Shown here in pieces: positions 25,892 through 34,776 of a stretch of DNA of 64,000 nt. Within the stretch, counting starts at the first letter, position 1. The number at the start of each line of letters is the position of its first letter. Origin of the DNA: an uncultured Acetatifactor sp. (lineage in GTDB: Bacteria; Bacillota; Clostridia; Lachnospirales; Lachnospiraceae); assembly GCA_934402375.1 (NCBI GenBank), contig CAKRUB010000011.1, forward strand, positions 14,351-78,350. The letters are read 5' to 3'. The notes beneath the pieces were generated by a model. That model did not search any database. It saw only the letters and a program-made list of their open reading frames with translations, and was not told the origin of the DNA. Position numbers and translations under genes: made by a program.

Positions 25892-27661
25892 CTACTCCTC
25901 CCCTGTCTGCAGCTTAACCAGACTGTAATAATATCCCTTTTTCGCCACCAGCTCCTCGTGCGTACCGGACTCCGTGATATGTCCGTCCTGCAACACAAGA
26001 ATCTTGTCAGCCGACTTTGTCGTCGAGATTCTCTGTGCAATGATGATCTTCGTGCAGGGGAAATCCAGTTCCTTCAGGCTGTGCTGGATCTGCTTCTCCG
26101 TCTCCATATCCACCGCCGAAGTCGTGTCATCAAGAATCAGGATCGCCGGTCTCACCGCGAGCGCCCTCGCCAGCGATATTCTCTGCTTCTGACCACCAGA
26201 AAGTCCGACGCCTCTCTCGCCGACAATGGTATCATAGCCCTCCGGCATCTTCGCAATAAAGTCCGACGCCGCGGAGTACCTTGCGAATTTCACCACTTCC
26301 TCCTGCTTAATGTGGCTGTCTCCATAGGCGATGTTTCCGTCGATGGTATCTGAGTAGAGCAGCACATCCTGAGTCGCCAGTCCAATGTTCTTGCGCAGCT
26401 GATGCAGCTTCATATCCTGTACGTTGATTCCGTCAACGAGGACTTCGCCCGCCGTCGGCTCATAGAATCTCGGGATCAGCTGGATCAGTGAGGTCTTGCC
26501 GCAGCCCGTCTCACCCATAATTGCCACCGTCTCTCCCGGCTCCGCCACGAAGGAAACGTCGTGCAGCACGGGCAGCTTGCCGTCCGCGTACTGGAAGCTG
26601 ACGTCCTTGAACTCGACTCTGCCGGTAAAGCGCTCCGGTCTGTCAATTGCATCCGGCTTATCCACAATGATCGGCTCGGAATAATAGATTTCCATAACCT
26701 TGTCCGCCGCCGCCGAAAATCTCTGAAACTCGTTCATGATGTTTCCTAGCTGCCGCATCGGGTTTGCAATCGCCCAGATCAGTCCCGAGAAAGCGACATA
26801 CTCACCCATGGTAATCTGCGAGTTGATGATGAAGATACCGCCGACCGCCAGAAGCACCACCGGCATCAGGTTGGCAAAGGACTCGACATACGGATAGTAG
26901 GTCAGCCATGTCATCGCCGTCTTCTTGTTCGTCCGGGAATACTCCTGATTGCACTCGTCAAATCTCTTGATCTCATAATCTTCCCTTGCAAATGCCTTGA
27001 CAACACGGTTGCCGGAGATGTTCTCCTGTGCCGCCGTATTCATCTGCGCCAGTTTTTCACGCAGTGCCCTATGTCTCGGCGCAACCTTGTTCTTAAATAA
27101 GATGATGATCAGGAAAATGAAGGGTGCGATTGCAAACAGGCTCAGCGCCAGTCGCCAGTCCATGTAGAAAAAGTATACCGCCGTCGCACCCATCAGTGCC
27201 AGCGACTCTACAATCGTCCGGATGACCCATGCGACCATATGTCTTACCGCGTCCAGATCGCCGGTCAACCGCGTCATCAGATCACCCGTCCGGAATGTGC
27301 TGTAAAAATTCATATCCTGTCTCTCGATCTTGTCAAAGAGATAGGTTCTGATCTTGTACAATGTCTTCTGCGACACATGCTCCACATCCATACAGGTCAG
27401 ATACACCACCAGAGTTCTCAGAAACGTCAGCGCCACCATGGCGATGATGAGCTGATAGAGCAGCGGACGCCGGTTTGCCAGATTCGCCGCCGCGTCCTCT
27501 CCTGTCAGGAACAGATCGACAATCTTCTGCGTGACGACAGGAACCGTCAGCTGCATGACATTGTACACGATTGTCCCGAAAATTCCGAGCACATACACTG
27601 CCCGGTAGCCCTTCATGTTCTCCCAGAGCCAGCCTAATTTTGACCTTCGTTTGTTTTCCAC
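25892..27661 (-). CDS. ABC exporter subunit 1 (membrane domain fused to ATPase)
   Basis: A 589-residue half-transporter with six membrane helices (about 15-310) and an ATPase domain. Walker A is GETGCGKTS. Walker B is ILILDDTTSA, with Asp in place of the catalytic Glu. The switch region reads AQRIS, with Gln replacing His, while the signature LSGGQ is intact. These are the marks of the degenerate half of a heterodimeric exporter of the BmrCD/TM287-288 type. The GTG start at 27661 has GGAGG upstream. The 5' region contains a branched hairpin structure (27699-27802). Confidence 0.9.
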   Translation of the reverse strand: MENKRRSKLGWLWENMKGYRAVYVLGIFGTIVYNVMQLTVPVVTQKIVDLFLTGEDAAANLANRRPLLYQLIIAMVALTFLRTLVVYLTCMDVEHVSQKTLYKIRTYLFDKIERQDMNFYSTFRTGDLMTRLTGDLDAVRHMVAWVIRTIVESLALMGATAVYFFYMDWRLALSLFAIAPFIFLIIILFKNKVAPRHRALREKLAQMNTAAQENISGNRVVKAFAREDYEIKRFDECNQEYSRTNKKTAMTWLTYYPYVESFANLMPVVLLAVGGIFIINSQITMGEYVAFSGLIWAIANPMRQLGNIMNEFQRFSAAADKVMEIYYSEPIIVDKPDAIDRPERFTGRVEFKDVSFQYADGKLPVLHDVSFVAEPGETVAIMGETGCGKTSLIQLIPRFYEPTAGEVLVDGINVQDMKLHQLRKNIGLATQDVLLYSDTIDGNIAYGDSHIKQEEVVKFARYSAASDFIAKMPEGYDTIVGERGVGLSGGQKQRISLARALAVRPAILILDDTTSAVDMETEKQIQHSLKELDFPCTKIIIAQRISTTKSADKILVLQDGHITESGTHEELVAKKGYYYSLVKLQTGEE

Positions 27662-27689
27662 TTATTTCCTCCCTGCTGTGACTTTTGTT

Positions 27690-27802
27690 AAAAAAGAAAC
27701 ACTCCGTTTTCCGACACAGCGCGAAAATCCGGCGGCTGGAACCGTTCCAGCCATCATTTCCGTAATGAATAAGGTTATTCTAGCCCTGTGTCGGCGGAGT
27801 GT
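27690..27802 (-). terminator. Branched stem structure with U-rich tail (terminator or attenuator)
   Basis: On the minus strand, ACACTCCG (27795-27802) pairs with CGGAGTGT (27699-27706), and CCGACACAG (27786-27794) with CTGTGTCGG (27711-27719), with an AAAA bulge between. The enclosed sequence forms smaller hairpins, notably GGCTGGAA-CGG-TTCCAGCC and GAATAA-CC-TTATTC. The outer stem is followed by TTCTTTTTT. It lies between the GH5 stop and the ABC exporter start, so it either ends the GH5 transcript or attenuates the exporter operon. Confidence 0.6.
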
Positions 27803-27854
27803 AAATGTAGAAAATTGCAGTTTAAATGTCCTTTTTTGCATGGGCAGCCTGTGT

Positions 27855-29147
27855 TTAATCGGCGTATTTCATCAGACCTGTGACGATTTCCGGGTAGATA
27901 AAGTATCCGCCTCTTCTGTAATACAGACCGAAATTCTCACCCTTGCCCGTGAAGGCATTATTGTCCCACCAGAAGCAGCTCATGCCTCTCGCTCTGGCAG
28001 CGGCGATATAATAGGTGGCGTGATCGACACGCGACTGCGTATTCTGCCCCTTGTCGCGGGAGCCGAATTCTCCGATCACAACCGGAATGCCATTGGCAAT
28101 AAATTTCTTGTAGAGCCTATCCATAAAGCTATCGATGTCAGCCGTGAATCTCGCAGTGTCCGAATCGAACGCGGAGATGCTTCCGCTCTCGCCATCCGCC
28201 TGCAATGCGAAGTTGTAGGGCGTGTAGGCATGGATGGAGACGATCAGCTTATCCTCCACCGTATCGGTCGGAAGGACAAAGCCGCTGTTCAGCGCGCCGT
28301 CCGCTGAAGCGTCATAGCCCGGAACCATGAGGTATCTCTCGGCATTGTTGCCGCCGCTCGCGCGCACGGTATTGACAAATGCCTGATTGATCTGGTTGAT
28401 ACAGTCAATCGCATCATTGCACTCAGCGGAGCCGTTAATCCACCACTCCCATGCCGTTCCGACCTGTCGCGGCTCGTTCATGCACTCAAAGATCAGATGC
28501 TCATCATAATCCTTGAACCGCTCGCAGAGCTGCTGCCATATTGTCGTCACATAGTTCACGGACTGCTCCAGATATTCCGTCGAGGGATACATGAACTGTT
28601 CACTGTTGTCGTGATGGATATTCAGGATCACATACATGCCGTTGTCGTAGACATAATCCAGAACCTCCTGCACACGGTTCAGCCAGACCTCCGAAATCTG
28701 ATAATTTTCATCCACATGGGTATGCCATGTCACAGGAAGCCGCACCGCGTTAAAACCCGCCTCCTTCAGATCATCGATCATCTCCTTCGTGGTCGCAATT
28801 CCCGCCCAGCAGGTCTCGCTGTCCAGCTCATTTTTCAACCCGCTCTCCTGATAAGCGTCAAAGGTATTTCCAAGGTTCCAGCCGATCTTGAGATCATGCA
28901 CAAACCGGAATGCCTCCGTGTCCGGCACATCAAACGGCTCGATCTCCACGTCCGGGATTTCAAACCGCGCTTCCTCCTCCGCGCTCTCCTCAGAGGATTC
29001 CTGTTCCGAAGCAGCACTCTCCGTCTCTGAGCTGCTCTCCACATCTGTCTGCTGACTTCCATTTGTGCTCTCCGCGCCGCAGCCTGTCATCGTTCCTGCC
29101 AGCATCGCTCCGCAGAGAAGCACTGCCATCACTTTCTTCCGTTCCAT
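27855..29147 (-). CDS. Lipoprotein glycoside hydrolase family 5 (endoglucanase-like)
   Basis: A 430-residue surface lipoprotein. The signal peptide ends in the lipobox ATMTGC-like LAGTMTGC with Cys23, followed by a Ser/Glu-rich linker (about 24-75). The GH5 TIM barrel (about 80-430) starts with KIGWNLGNTFDAY. The acid/base is Glu225 in FECMNEPR and the nucleophile Glu360 in VIGEFGSR; HHD (178-180) and HAYTPYNF are also typical. The nearest known activities are endo-beta-1,4-glucanase and related beta-glucan or mannan cleavage; the substrate is not determined. ATG 29147 is preferred over 29162 (GGGAG 8 nt upstream). A terminator at 29192-29225 separates it from the upstream kinase-like gene. 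Confidence 0.88.
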   Translation of the reverse strand: MERKKVMAVLLCGAMLAGTMTGCGAESTNGSQQTDVESSSETESAASEQESSEESAEEEARFEIPDVEIEPFDVPDTEAFRFVHDLKIGWNLGNTFDAYQESGLKNELDSETCWAGIATTKEMIDDLKEAGFNAVRLPVTWHTHVDENYQISEVWLNRVQEVLDYVYDNGMYVILNIHHDNSEQFMYPSTEYLEQSVNYVTTIWQQLCERFKDYDEHLIFECMNEPRQVGTAWEWWINGSAECNDAIDCINQINQAFVNTVRASGGNNAERYLMVPGYDASADGALNSGFVLPTDTVEDKLIVSIHAYTPYNFALQADGESGSISAFDSDTARFTADIDSFMDRLYKKFIANGIPVVIGEFGSRDKGQNTQSRVDHATYYIAAARARGMSCFWWDNNAFTGKGENFGLYYRRGGYFIYPEIVTGLMKYAD

Positions 29148-29191
29148 CCTATCCGCTCCCATCTGTCCGCCGGAGCGGACTGTATTTCAAA

Positions 29192-29225
29192 ATCCCGACA
29201 GCATAGACTGCCATCGGGATCTTTG
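29192..29225 (-). terminator. Terminator after the cytidylate-kinase-like gene
   Basis: On the minus strand GATCCCGA...TCGGGATTTTG: a 7-bp outer stem extended by GGCAG/CTGT pairs inside, followed by TTTT. It lies directly after the stop at 29230. Confidence 0.75.
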
Positions 29226-29229
29226 AATC

Positions 29230-29826
29230 TTAATTCAGTTTCGCATCGGCAAACTCTTCGATCAGCTTTGCCGTCTTCTCCACTCCCAGCTTGGAGCTGT
29301 TCACACAGAGATCATAGCCTCTCGAATCTCCCCACGGAAGCTTCGCGTAATAATTGTGGTAGGCCTTTCTCTTGCTGTCACCGCGCTTCATCTTCGCAAG
29401 CGCCTGCGCCTCGTCGAGCTGGAATTTCTCCTTCACATGCTGCAGCTTTGCCTCGGGATCACCGAGCACAAAGACAGACACCAGCGCCGGATGTCCCGCC
29501 AGCACATACTCAGAGCATCGTCCGACAACAACAAAGGACTCACCCTTCTGCGCTTCCTTCCTGATAAAGTCGAACTGCATCTCCGCAACCGCTTCCTCCA
29601 CAGAGTTGGAGAAGCCCTTCACCGTTCTGGAGAGGAAAACATTTCTCTGCTTCTCGTCGTTCTTCTCAAGAACCGCTATATCGACCCGCTTTTCCTCAGC
29701 AACCTTCTCCAGCAGCTTTCTGTCGTACAGCGGCAGCTTTAAATCTTCTGCAACCTTCTCCGCGATCTCATGTCCGGCACTTCCGTATTCGCGGCTTATC
29801 GAAATAATAACCTGTTTCTGCATCAT
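29230..29826 (-). CDS. Cytidylate kinase-like P-loop protein
   Basis: A 198-residue protein of the cytidylate-kinase-like family (Cytidylate_kin2). ISISREYGSAGHEIAEKVAEDL is its modified nucleotide-binding loop, and LPLYDRKLLEKVAEEK and FVVVGRCSEYVLAGHP are family segments. It lacks the classical GxxxxGKS loop of true Cmk enzymes, so nucleotide kinase activity is doubtful. It follows the ArsB/NhaD-like permease by 18 bases and shares its operon; a regulatory or phosphorylating role linked to that transporter is an inference. Two adjacent ATGs (29826, 29823) follow GGAGG. Confidence 0.8.
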   Translation of the reverse strand: MMQKQVIISISREYGSAGHEIAEKVAEDLKLPLYDRKLLEKVAEEKRVDIAVLEKNDEKQRNVFLSRTVKGFSNSVEEAVAEMQFDFIRKEAQKGESFVVVGRCSEYVLAGHPALVSVFVLGDPEAKLQHVKEKFQLDEAQALAKMKRGDSKRKAYHNYYAKLPWGDSRGYDLCVNSSKLGVEKTAKLIEEFADAKLN

Positions 29827-29844
29827 CCGCCTCCTTGTCGCGTC

Positions 29845-31200
29845 TTAACAATATCTTGCGAAAATAACCAGCATAGCGATTCCCACCACAATAATAGTAG
29901 CCGGTGCTGCTGCCTTGCAGTATTTGCCCCACGAGATCGGATATCCATTCTTCATCGCAACAGAGGTTCCGACAACATTCGCCGATGCACCAATGGGTGT
30001 CGCGCTTCCGCCAATGTCGGTTCCGATGGATAATGCCCATGCCAGCGTATCCACGCCGATTCCCTGTGTCGCCGCAAGGCTCTTAATCACCGGGATCATT
30101 GTCGCCGCAAACGGAATATTGTCGACAAAAGCACTTGCAATAGCCGAGATCCAGATAATGATCGCCACCATGAGCTTTAAGTTTCCGCCGCTCACATCTC
30201 CGATAAAGCCAGCGATCAGTTCCAGAATACCCGTCTGCTCCAGTCCTCCGACTACCATGAACAGACCAACAAAGAACAGCAGTGTGGCATAATCTACCTT
30301 TTTCAATATTTTACCACAACCTTTCGCATTTGTCACCAGCGTCAATATTGCAACAACCGTACCGATCGTGGCAACCGTAAGTCCTGTGAAGGAATGTGTG
30401 ACAAGCAGCAGAACCGCGATTGCGAAAACCACAACGCTCACCGTGAAATCCCGCTTGCTCGTAATCGCCTGCTTCGGATCGGGCATCTTTGCGATGTCAG
30501 CCGCCGCAACTCTCTCCCCTGTCAGCTCCTTCCGGTAAATCAGGAAGAAATATACAATAATGACAACCAGTGCGATCAGGCAGATCAGACCGGTATTCAA
30601 TACGAAGTCAAAGAAGGAATAACCGAGCGAGGTTCCGATAATGATGTTGGGTGGGTCTCCACACATCGTTGCCGCTCCGCCGAGGTTCGCACAGAACACC
30701 TCCGAAATGATCATCGGTATCGGGTCAAACCTCAAAAGCTGCGCCAGCTCCACCGTCACCGCCGCAAGGAACAGGATTACGGTAATACTGTCTATAAACA
30801 TTGACAGGAACGCCGACATTACCATAAAGACTATGAACAAAGAAATCGGATTATACTTCACCAGCTTTGCCAGTCTCATGCAAAGCCAACGGAAAAATCC
30901 CGCCTTCGCCATGCCCTCGACCATAATCATCATTCCGGCAAGGAAGATAATTGTTGCCCAGTTAATACCGCTTGTGGACTCCTCCGCCCCGGCAGAATAC
31001 CAGAAGGACGACGTGAAGATTGTTTTCAAGTTCAAGGTCTGCATAATCGCAGACGGACTGTGCATGCAGATTCCAAACACGACTACAAGCGTCAGAATTC
31101 CACAGCCTATTGTTACATAATATTTTTCGATTTTATCCAGCACTACCAACACAAACATTGTTATAAAGATCAGCAGCGCCGCTATCTGTGCAGTTGTCAT
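29845..31200 (-). CDS. ArsB/NhaD-like (SLC13-related) permease
   Basis: A 451-residue transporter with about twelve membrane helices. It belongs to the ion-transporter superfamily: the two re-entrant motifs are seen as CANLGGAATMCGDPPNIIIG in the first half and DIGGSATPIGASANVVG in the second. Members move Na+/H+, arsenite, citrate, dicarboxylates or sulfate; the substrate cannot be called. The start is uncertain: MTTAQIAALLIF at 31200 or MRFEM at 31212 are the likely ones, while the frame to 31293 overlaps the upstream gene stop as ATGA but lacks a ribosome-binding site. Confidence 0.82.
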   Translation of the reverse strand: MTTAQIAALLIFITMFVLVVLDKIEKYYVTIGCGILTLVVVFGICMHSPSAIMQTLNLKTIFTSSFWYSAGAEESTSGINWATIIFLAGMMIMVEGMAKAGFFRWLCMRLAKLVKYNPISLFIVFMVMSAFLSMFIDSITVILFLAAVTVELAQLLRFDPIPMIISEVFCANLGGAATMCGDPPNIIIGTSLGYSFFDFVLNTGLICLIALVVIIVYFFLIYRKELTGERVAAADIAKMPDPKQAITSKRDFTVSVVVFAIAVLLLVTHSFTGLTVATIGTVVAILTLVTNAKGCGKILKKVDYATLLFFVGLFMVVGGLEQTGILELIAGFIGDVSGGNLKLMVAIIIWISAIASAFVDNIPFAATMIPVIKSLAATQGIGVDTLAWALSIGTDIGGSATPIGASANVVGTSVAMKNGYPISWGKYCKAAAPATIIVVGIAMLVIFARYC

Positions 31201-31289
31201 CTCAAACCTCATTTCCGCGCACAATCTTTGCGCATAATACGACCCATGCCAAGTACGCATCGGCACGGATTCCGCCAAAACCCACCGGA

Positions 31290-31706
31290 TCATGCCATGT
31301 GCAAAGACTTTTCCCCATCAGTGTCCTCCATATAGAGAATGTGGTAGCATAACCCAACAACATGGTGCACACTGTGACTGATCGTCAGTTTACGGATCTC
31401 CTGTAAAATCAGATCCTCAAAGGACAGGAAGAAACCTATCGCCAGCAGAACTCTGCCGCCTGCCATTCCCGTGCGGAGCAGTCTCCGCCAGCCGATAAAG
31501 TATGTATTCTCCGCGCATTCCTCTTCGCCATTTTCCAGCCGGTTCTCGGCAATCTCCTTCGCCGTATATCCAAGTCCGGTCAGCTGCTGCCCTCTTTTCA
31601 AATCGCACTGTTCTGTACGCGGTGCCGCCAGACAAGTCATCGTCGAAAGCAGGAAGACTGCCAGCACCGCATAGATTATGAAATTGTTATATCTCTCGTT
31701 TCTCAT
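31290..31706 (-). CDS. Unknown small membrane protein
   Basis: Not recognised. A 138-residue protein with an N-terminal signal or membrane segment (about 8-28, ending in CLAAPRTEQCD). A charged region with four Cys in total and a second hydrophobic stretch (about 84-104, GMAGGRVLLAIGFFLSFEDL) follow, then a His-containing C-terminus (HSVHHVVGLCYH). It is the first gene after the promoter at 31767-31794 and is followed by the permease and the kinase-like gene, so it may be an accessory subunit of that transporter. This is inference from position only. A longer start exists two codons upstream. Confidence 0.6.
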   Translation of the reverse strand: MRNERYNNFIIYAVLAVFLLSTMTCLAAPRTEQCDLKRGQQLTGLGYTAKEIAENRLENGEEECAENTYFIGWRRLLRTGMAGGRVLLAIGFFLSFEDLILQEIRKLTISHSVHHVVGLCYHILYMEDTDGEKSLHMA

Positions 31707-31766
31707 ATGCATTCCCCGGCTTTCTTTTACTGCCCGGCTGACCTTTCGTCAGGCACAATACTATAT

Positions 31767-31794
31767 ATTATATGCAGACTTCCCGGAAAGTCAA
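31767..31794 (-). promoter_or_regulatory. Promoter of the membrane protein/permease/kinase-like operon
   Basis: On the minus strand: -35 TTGACT (31789-31794), a 16-base spacer, and -10 TATAAT (31767-31772). The start is near 31760, about 55 nt before the first ATG. Confidence 0.7.
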
Positions 31795-31843
31795 GCCTGC
31801 CTTCAAACCGTTTGTGTAAGGTAACCGTAACCTTTATTACCCC

Positions 31844-33694
31844 TTATACCTTTTCATAGAGAATGGCCTGCGCGCTGAAATCATGCCCGGCCTCTCCATA
31901 TGTACTGAGAATTCTATAGCTTCCCCCGTCGTGTCCCCTCCCGTTCAGCATCTGTTCCAGACTTGTTGAATTCGCGAAACGGTGAAATACCACCATCCCC
32001 CTCGTTCCATTCTCCCGCACTACAAGCTGACTTCCTTCCGGTTCATTATAGCTATGCGCCTCAGCATGAATCATAATTGTCTTTCCGTCTCTGATGATAT
32101 CTGCAGCCTGTCTGTAGAAGCTCATTCCCTGTTCAATCAGCTCCCACTGATGTTCTGACATTGCATAAATGTCACCGCTCAGACACATGCGCCCCAAAAA
32201 GGTTGAAGCCATGGAATAGAATATCCTGTCATCGGAATCTGTCGGGCGCAATACTGCCCAGATCTGACTTTGTCTTGGCTGCATGACACGATGCAGATTT
32301 GCCGCGATCAGCGGAATAGCCTTTGTCTCGTGCGCATCAGAGAAGCTTGCCTGACTCACCAGCTCCAGCATGGAAGGCTCCAGTCTGTGTCCGCCACTCG
32401 AACAGTTCTCAATGACAATGCCCGGAATCTCCTCACAAATCCTTTGGAAGAATGCTTTACTGGCTTCGACTTTTCTCCTCAGATTCTCTCCCGGGCCATC
32501 CGCACCGTCACAGCCCATTCCCATGGAATCATTATAATCTACTTTGAGATAGCCGAATCCCGCCTCCTTCAGTGTTCCGATTACTGCATTTTCCAGATAT
32601 AACCGGACCCACTCATCCTCCATATCCCAGAATCTGCGGTTTCCGACTGTCAAAGGGGAGCCATCCTTCTTTACCAGATGCTCCGCCTCCTGATAATATT
32701 TTGCACCAGACGTTACGGATTCCATTTCAAACCATAAGCCCGGAATCATGCCCTTTGAACGGATATAATCTGCAATTTCACGCATTCCGCCGGGGAAACG
32801 CTCTTCATTTACCGTCCATTCGCCGATGCTGTTCCACCAGTTTTCTGATTTTCCATACCATCCCGAATCAATCACAAGATACTGAATGCCCTTATCCGCA
32901 ATTTTATCGCAGATTTTTTTTACATTTTCAAAGCTGGGATTTCCCCATGTCGTGCAATACTCATTAAATACAATTCCCATGTTCTCATCTGCCTCAGCGA
33001 TATGAGGATTTTGCTCCCTTACCAGTTTGTCACACACTTCATCCAGTGAGAATCCACTTGCAATTACAGCCTTGGGAGCCTCAAAGCTTTCTCCCGGCCG
33101 CAGTTCCTTTTTCCATTGTCCAAAATCTCCATCCGCAATGCCCCCCGCGAGAGTATACTTTTCGCTTTCCTTGCATCGTATCTCCATCTGCCATGAGGAG
33201 GCAAGATACAATTGTACTGCAAGGAATTCCCCAGTCCGGCTATTTTCAACAGCCAGAAAAGGGAAGTATTTTCTCACAGGCATAGACCCGACATTTCCAA
33301 ATTTCTCTATCCTGTATGCGCAGCCGTTCCACGATTTTTCCAGATGTAGATCCTGTATGGATTCCTTGCGCAGTTTCCCTTCCGCACTCCAGCCGGACTG
33401 TAACCTGTAAATCCAATCCAGCTCGACATCCCTGATCACAAACGAAGACAGCATTTCCATCACAACCGGTTTGTCACTCTCGTTCTTGACGATAGTCCGC
33501 AGCACGGTCACATCTCCATGCACCGTTTTCTCGACACAGAGTACCAGACCGGAGCGCAGGCGATAGCAAAGTCTTTTCTCAGACTCTTCTATCAGCTCTG
33601 CATTCTCCATGCTGCCGCTGTCTCCCATAGTCATCCCACATGAGAAGCCACCTGCATAGCCATCTCCTACAAGCTTTAATTCACAAGAAATCAT
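31844..33694 (-). CDS. Alpha-galactosidase, glycoside hydrolase family 36
   Basis: A 616-residue cytoplasmic GH36 enzyme (no signal peptide). An N-terminal beta-sandwich (about 1-250) precedes a TIM barrel. IQYLVIDSGWYGKS and GMIPGLWFEMESV line the active site. Asp386 in GYLKVDYND is the nucleophile and Asp453 in SFSDAHET the acid/base; NCSSGGHRLEP is the galactose-binding loop. It should remove terminal alpha-galactose from imported oligosaccharides. It is last in a transport/degradation locus, 15 bases after the LacI gene. ATG 33694 is used; a GTG lies one codon upstream. Confidence 0.9.
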   Translation of the reverse strand: MISCELKLVGDGYAGGFSCGMTMGDSGSMENAELIEESEKRLCYRLRSGLVLCVEKTVHGDVTVLRTIVKNESDKPVVMEMLSSFVIRDVELDWIYRLQSGWSAEGKLRKESIQDLHLEKSWNGCAYRIEKFGNVGSMPVRKYFPFLAVENSRTGEFLAVQLYLASSWQMEIRCKESEKYTLAGGIADGDFGQWKKELRPGESFEAPKAVIASGFSLDEVCDKLVREQNPHIAEADENMGIVFNEYCTTWGNPSFENVKKICDKIADKGIQYLVIDSGWYGKSENWWNSIGEWTVNEERFPGGMREIADYIRSKGMIPGLWFEMESVTSGAKYYQEAEHLVKKDGSPLTVGNRRFWDMEDEWVRLYLENAVIGTLKEAGFGYLKVDYNDSMGMGCDGADGPGENLRRKVEASKAFFQRICEEIPGIVIENCSSGGHRLEPSMLELVSQASFSDAHETKAIPLIAANLHRVMQPRQSQIWAVLRPTDSDDRIFYSMASTFLGRMCLSGDIYAMSEHQWELIEQGMSFYRQAADIIRDGKTIMIHAEAHSYNEPEGSQLVVRENGTRGMVVFHRFANSTSLEQMLNGRGHDGGSYRILSTYGEAGHDFSAQAILYEKV

Positions 33695-33709
33695 CACTTT
33701 TTCTCCCTG

Positions 33710-34762
33710 TTATACTATTTGCTTTTTGAGATCTGCCACGGACTGCCCCTCCGTCATCGTACACGGCATCCAGGTTTTCATGGTCTCAGGTCTCCAGCCC
33801 TCCTGCTCGATCATATGTATCACGGTCTCAGCCGATTTGCGGCCTATCTGGCGTAAGGGAAGTGCGCTTGTCGTAAGACGTGGATACATGTAATCACAGG
33901 ATTCCATATTATCATACCCTGCCACCGAAATTTCCTTGCCGATCTGTATTCCCTGCTCATAGAGATATCTGTAAACTCCCCCCGCCATCTGGTCATTCAT
34001 ACACCAGATCAGGGTCGGATTCATTGCCACCGCCTGTCTTGCAAGCGAATATCCTTTTTCATATTTCCAGTCCCCATGAAGAATCCATTCCGGGTTATAA
34101 GGAATTCCCGCCTCAAACAATGCCTTCTGATACCCTGCCAGTCTTTTCTGCGTATGCATATTATCTTCCACACCGGCTATCACGCTAATACGGCTGTGTC
34201 CCTTTGAAACGAAATAACGCCCCATCTCATATGCCCCATTTTCATCATCAATCAGCACTGAGGGAAATCTGTCCTTTTCAGACTTTGCATATGCGATCAC
34301 CGTAGGTATCTCATAATTCTTCGGGAAACACCTGATTTCACGTCCGTGTCCCGCGACATAAATATTACCGTCTACTTTAATGGATTCAATTTCCAGCAGC
34401 AACGGTTCCAGAACCTTCTGGAGCTTGTTTTCATCTGTGTACCATGTATCCTGCCATCTGTCATATAATCTCATATTCATCAAAATTGTACGATATCCGA
34501 CCGATTCACAGTATGTCATAATTTCCTCAACGATTGTCGGCGTCGTAAACTGACACAGATCTTCTACAATAATACTGATCATCCTGGAATTCTGTTTTCG
34601 CATGCTGGAGGCAAAGTAATTCGTATGATACCCTGTCGCCTGAATCGTCGCAAGAACCTTCTTTCTGGTCTCTTTTCCCACGTTGGGTTTTCCATTCAGA
34701 ATATTTGACACCGTACTGGGAGACACGCCGCAGATCTTTGCAATTTCTTTGACAGTAATCAC
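33710..34762 (-). CDS. LacI-family transcriptional regulator
   Basis: A 350-residue repressor. The N-terminal helix-turn-helix reads ITVKEIAKICGVSPSTVSNILNGK, followed by a hinge and a sugar-binding core (about 60-340) with SIIVEDLCQFTTPTIVEEI, VIAGVEDNMHTQKRLAGYQKAL and VAGYDNM. The open frame extends to a TTG at 34780, but the GTG at 34762 has AAGGAG nine bases upstream and gives the family start. It is located inside the locus it probably controls. The palindrome at 40594-40605 is the best operator candidate. Confidence 0.9.
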   Translation of the reverse strand: MITVKEIAKICGVSPSTVSNILNGKPNVGKETRKKVLATIQATGYHTNYFASSMRKQNSRMISIIVEDLCQFTTPTIVEEIMTYCESVGYRTILMNMRLYDRWQDTWYTDENKLQKVLEPLLLEIESIKVDGNIYVAGHGREIRCFPKNYEIPTVIAYAKSEKDRFPSVLIDDENGAYEMGRYFVSKGHSRISVIAGVEDNMHTQKRLAGYQKALFEAGIPYNPEWILHGDWKYEKGYSLARQAVAMNPTLIWCMNDQMAGGVYRYLYEQGIQIGKEISVAGYDNMESCDYMYPRLTTSALPLRQIGRKSAETVIHMIEQEGWRPETMKTWMPCTMTEGQSVADLKKQIV

Positions 34763-34776
34763 TATCTTATTCTCCT

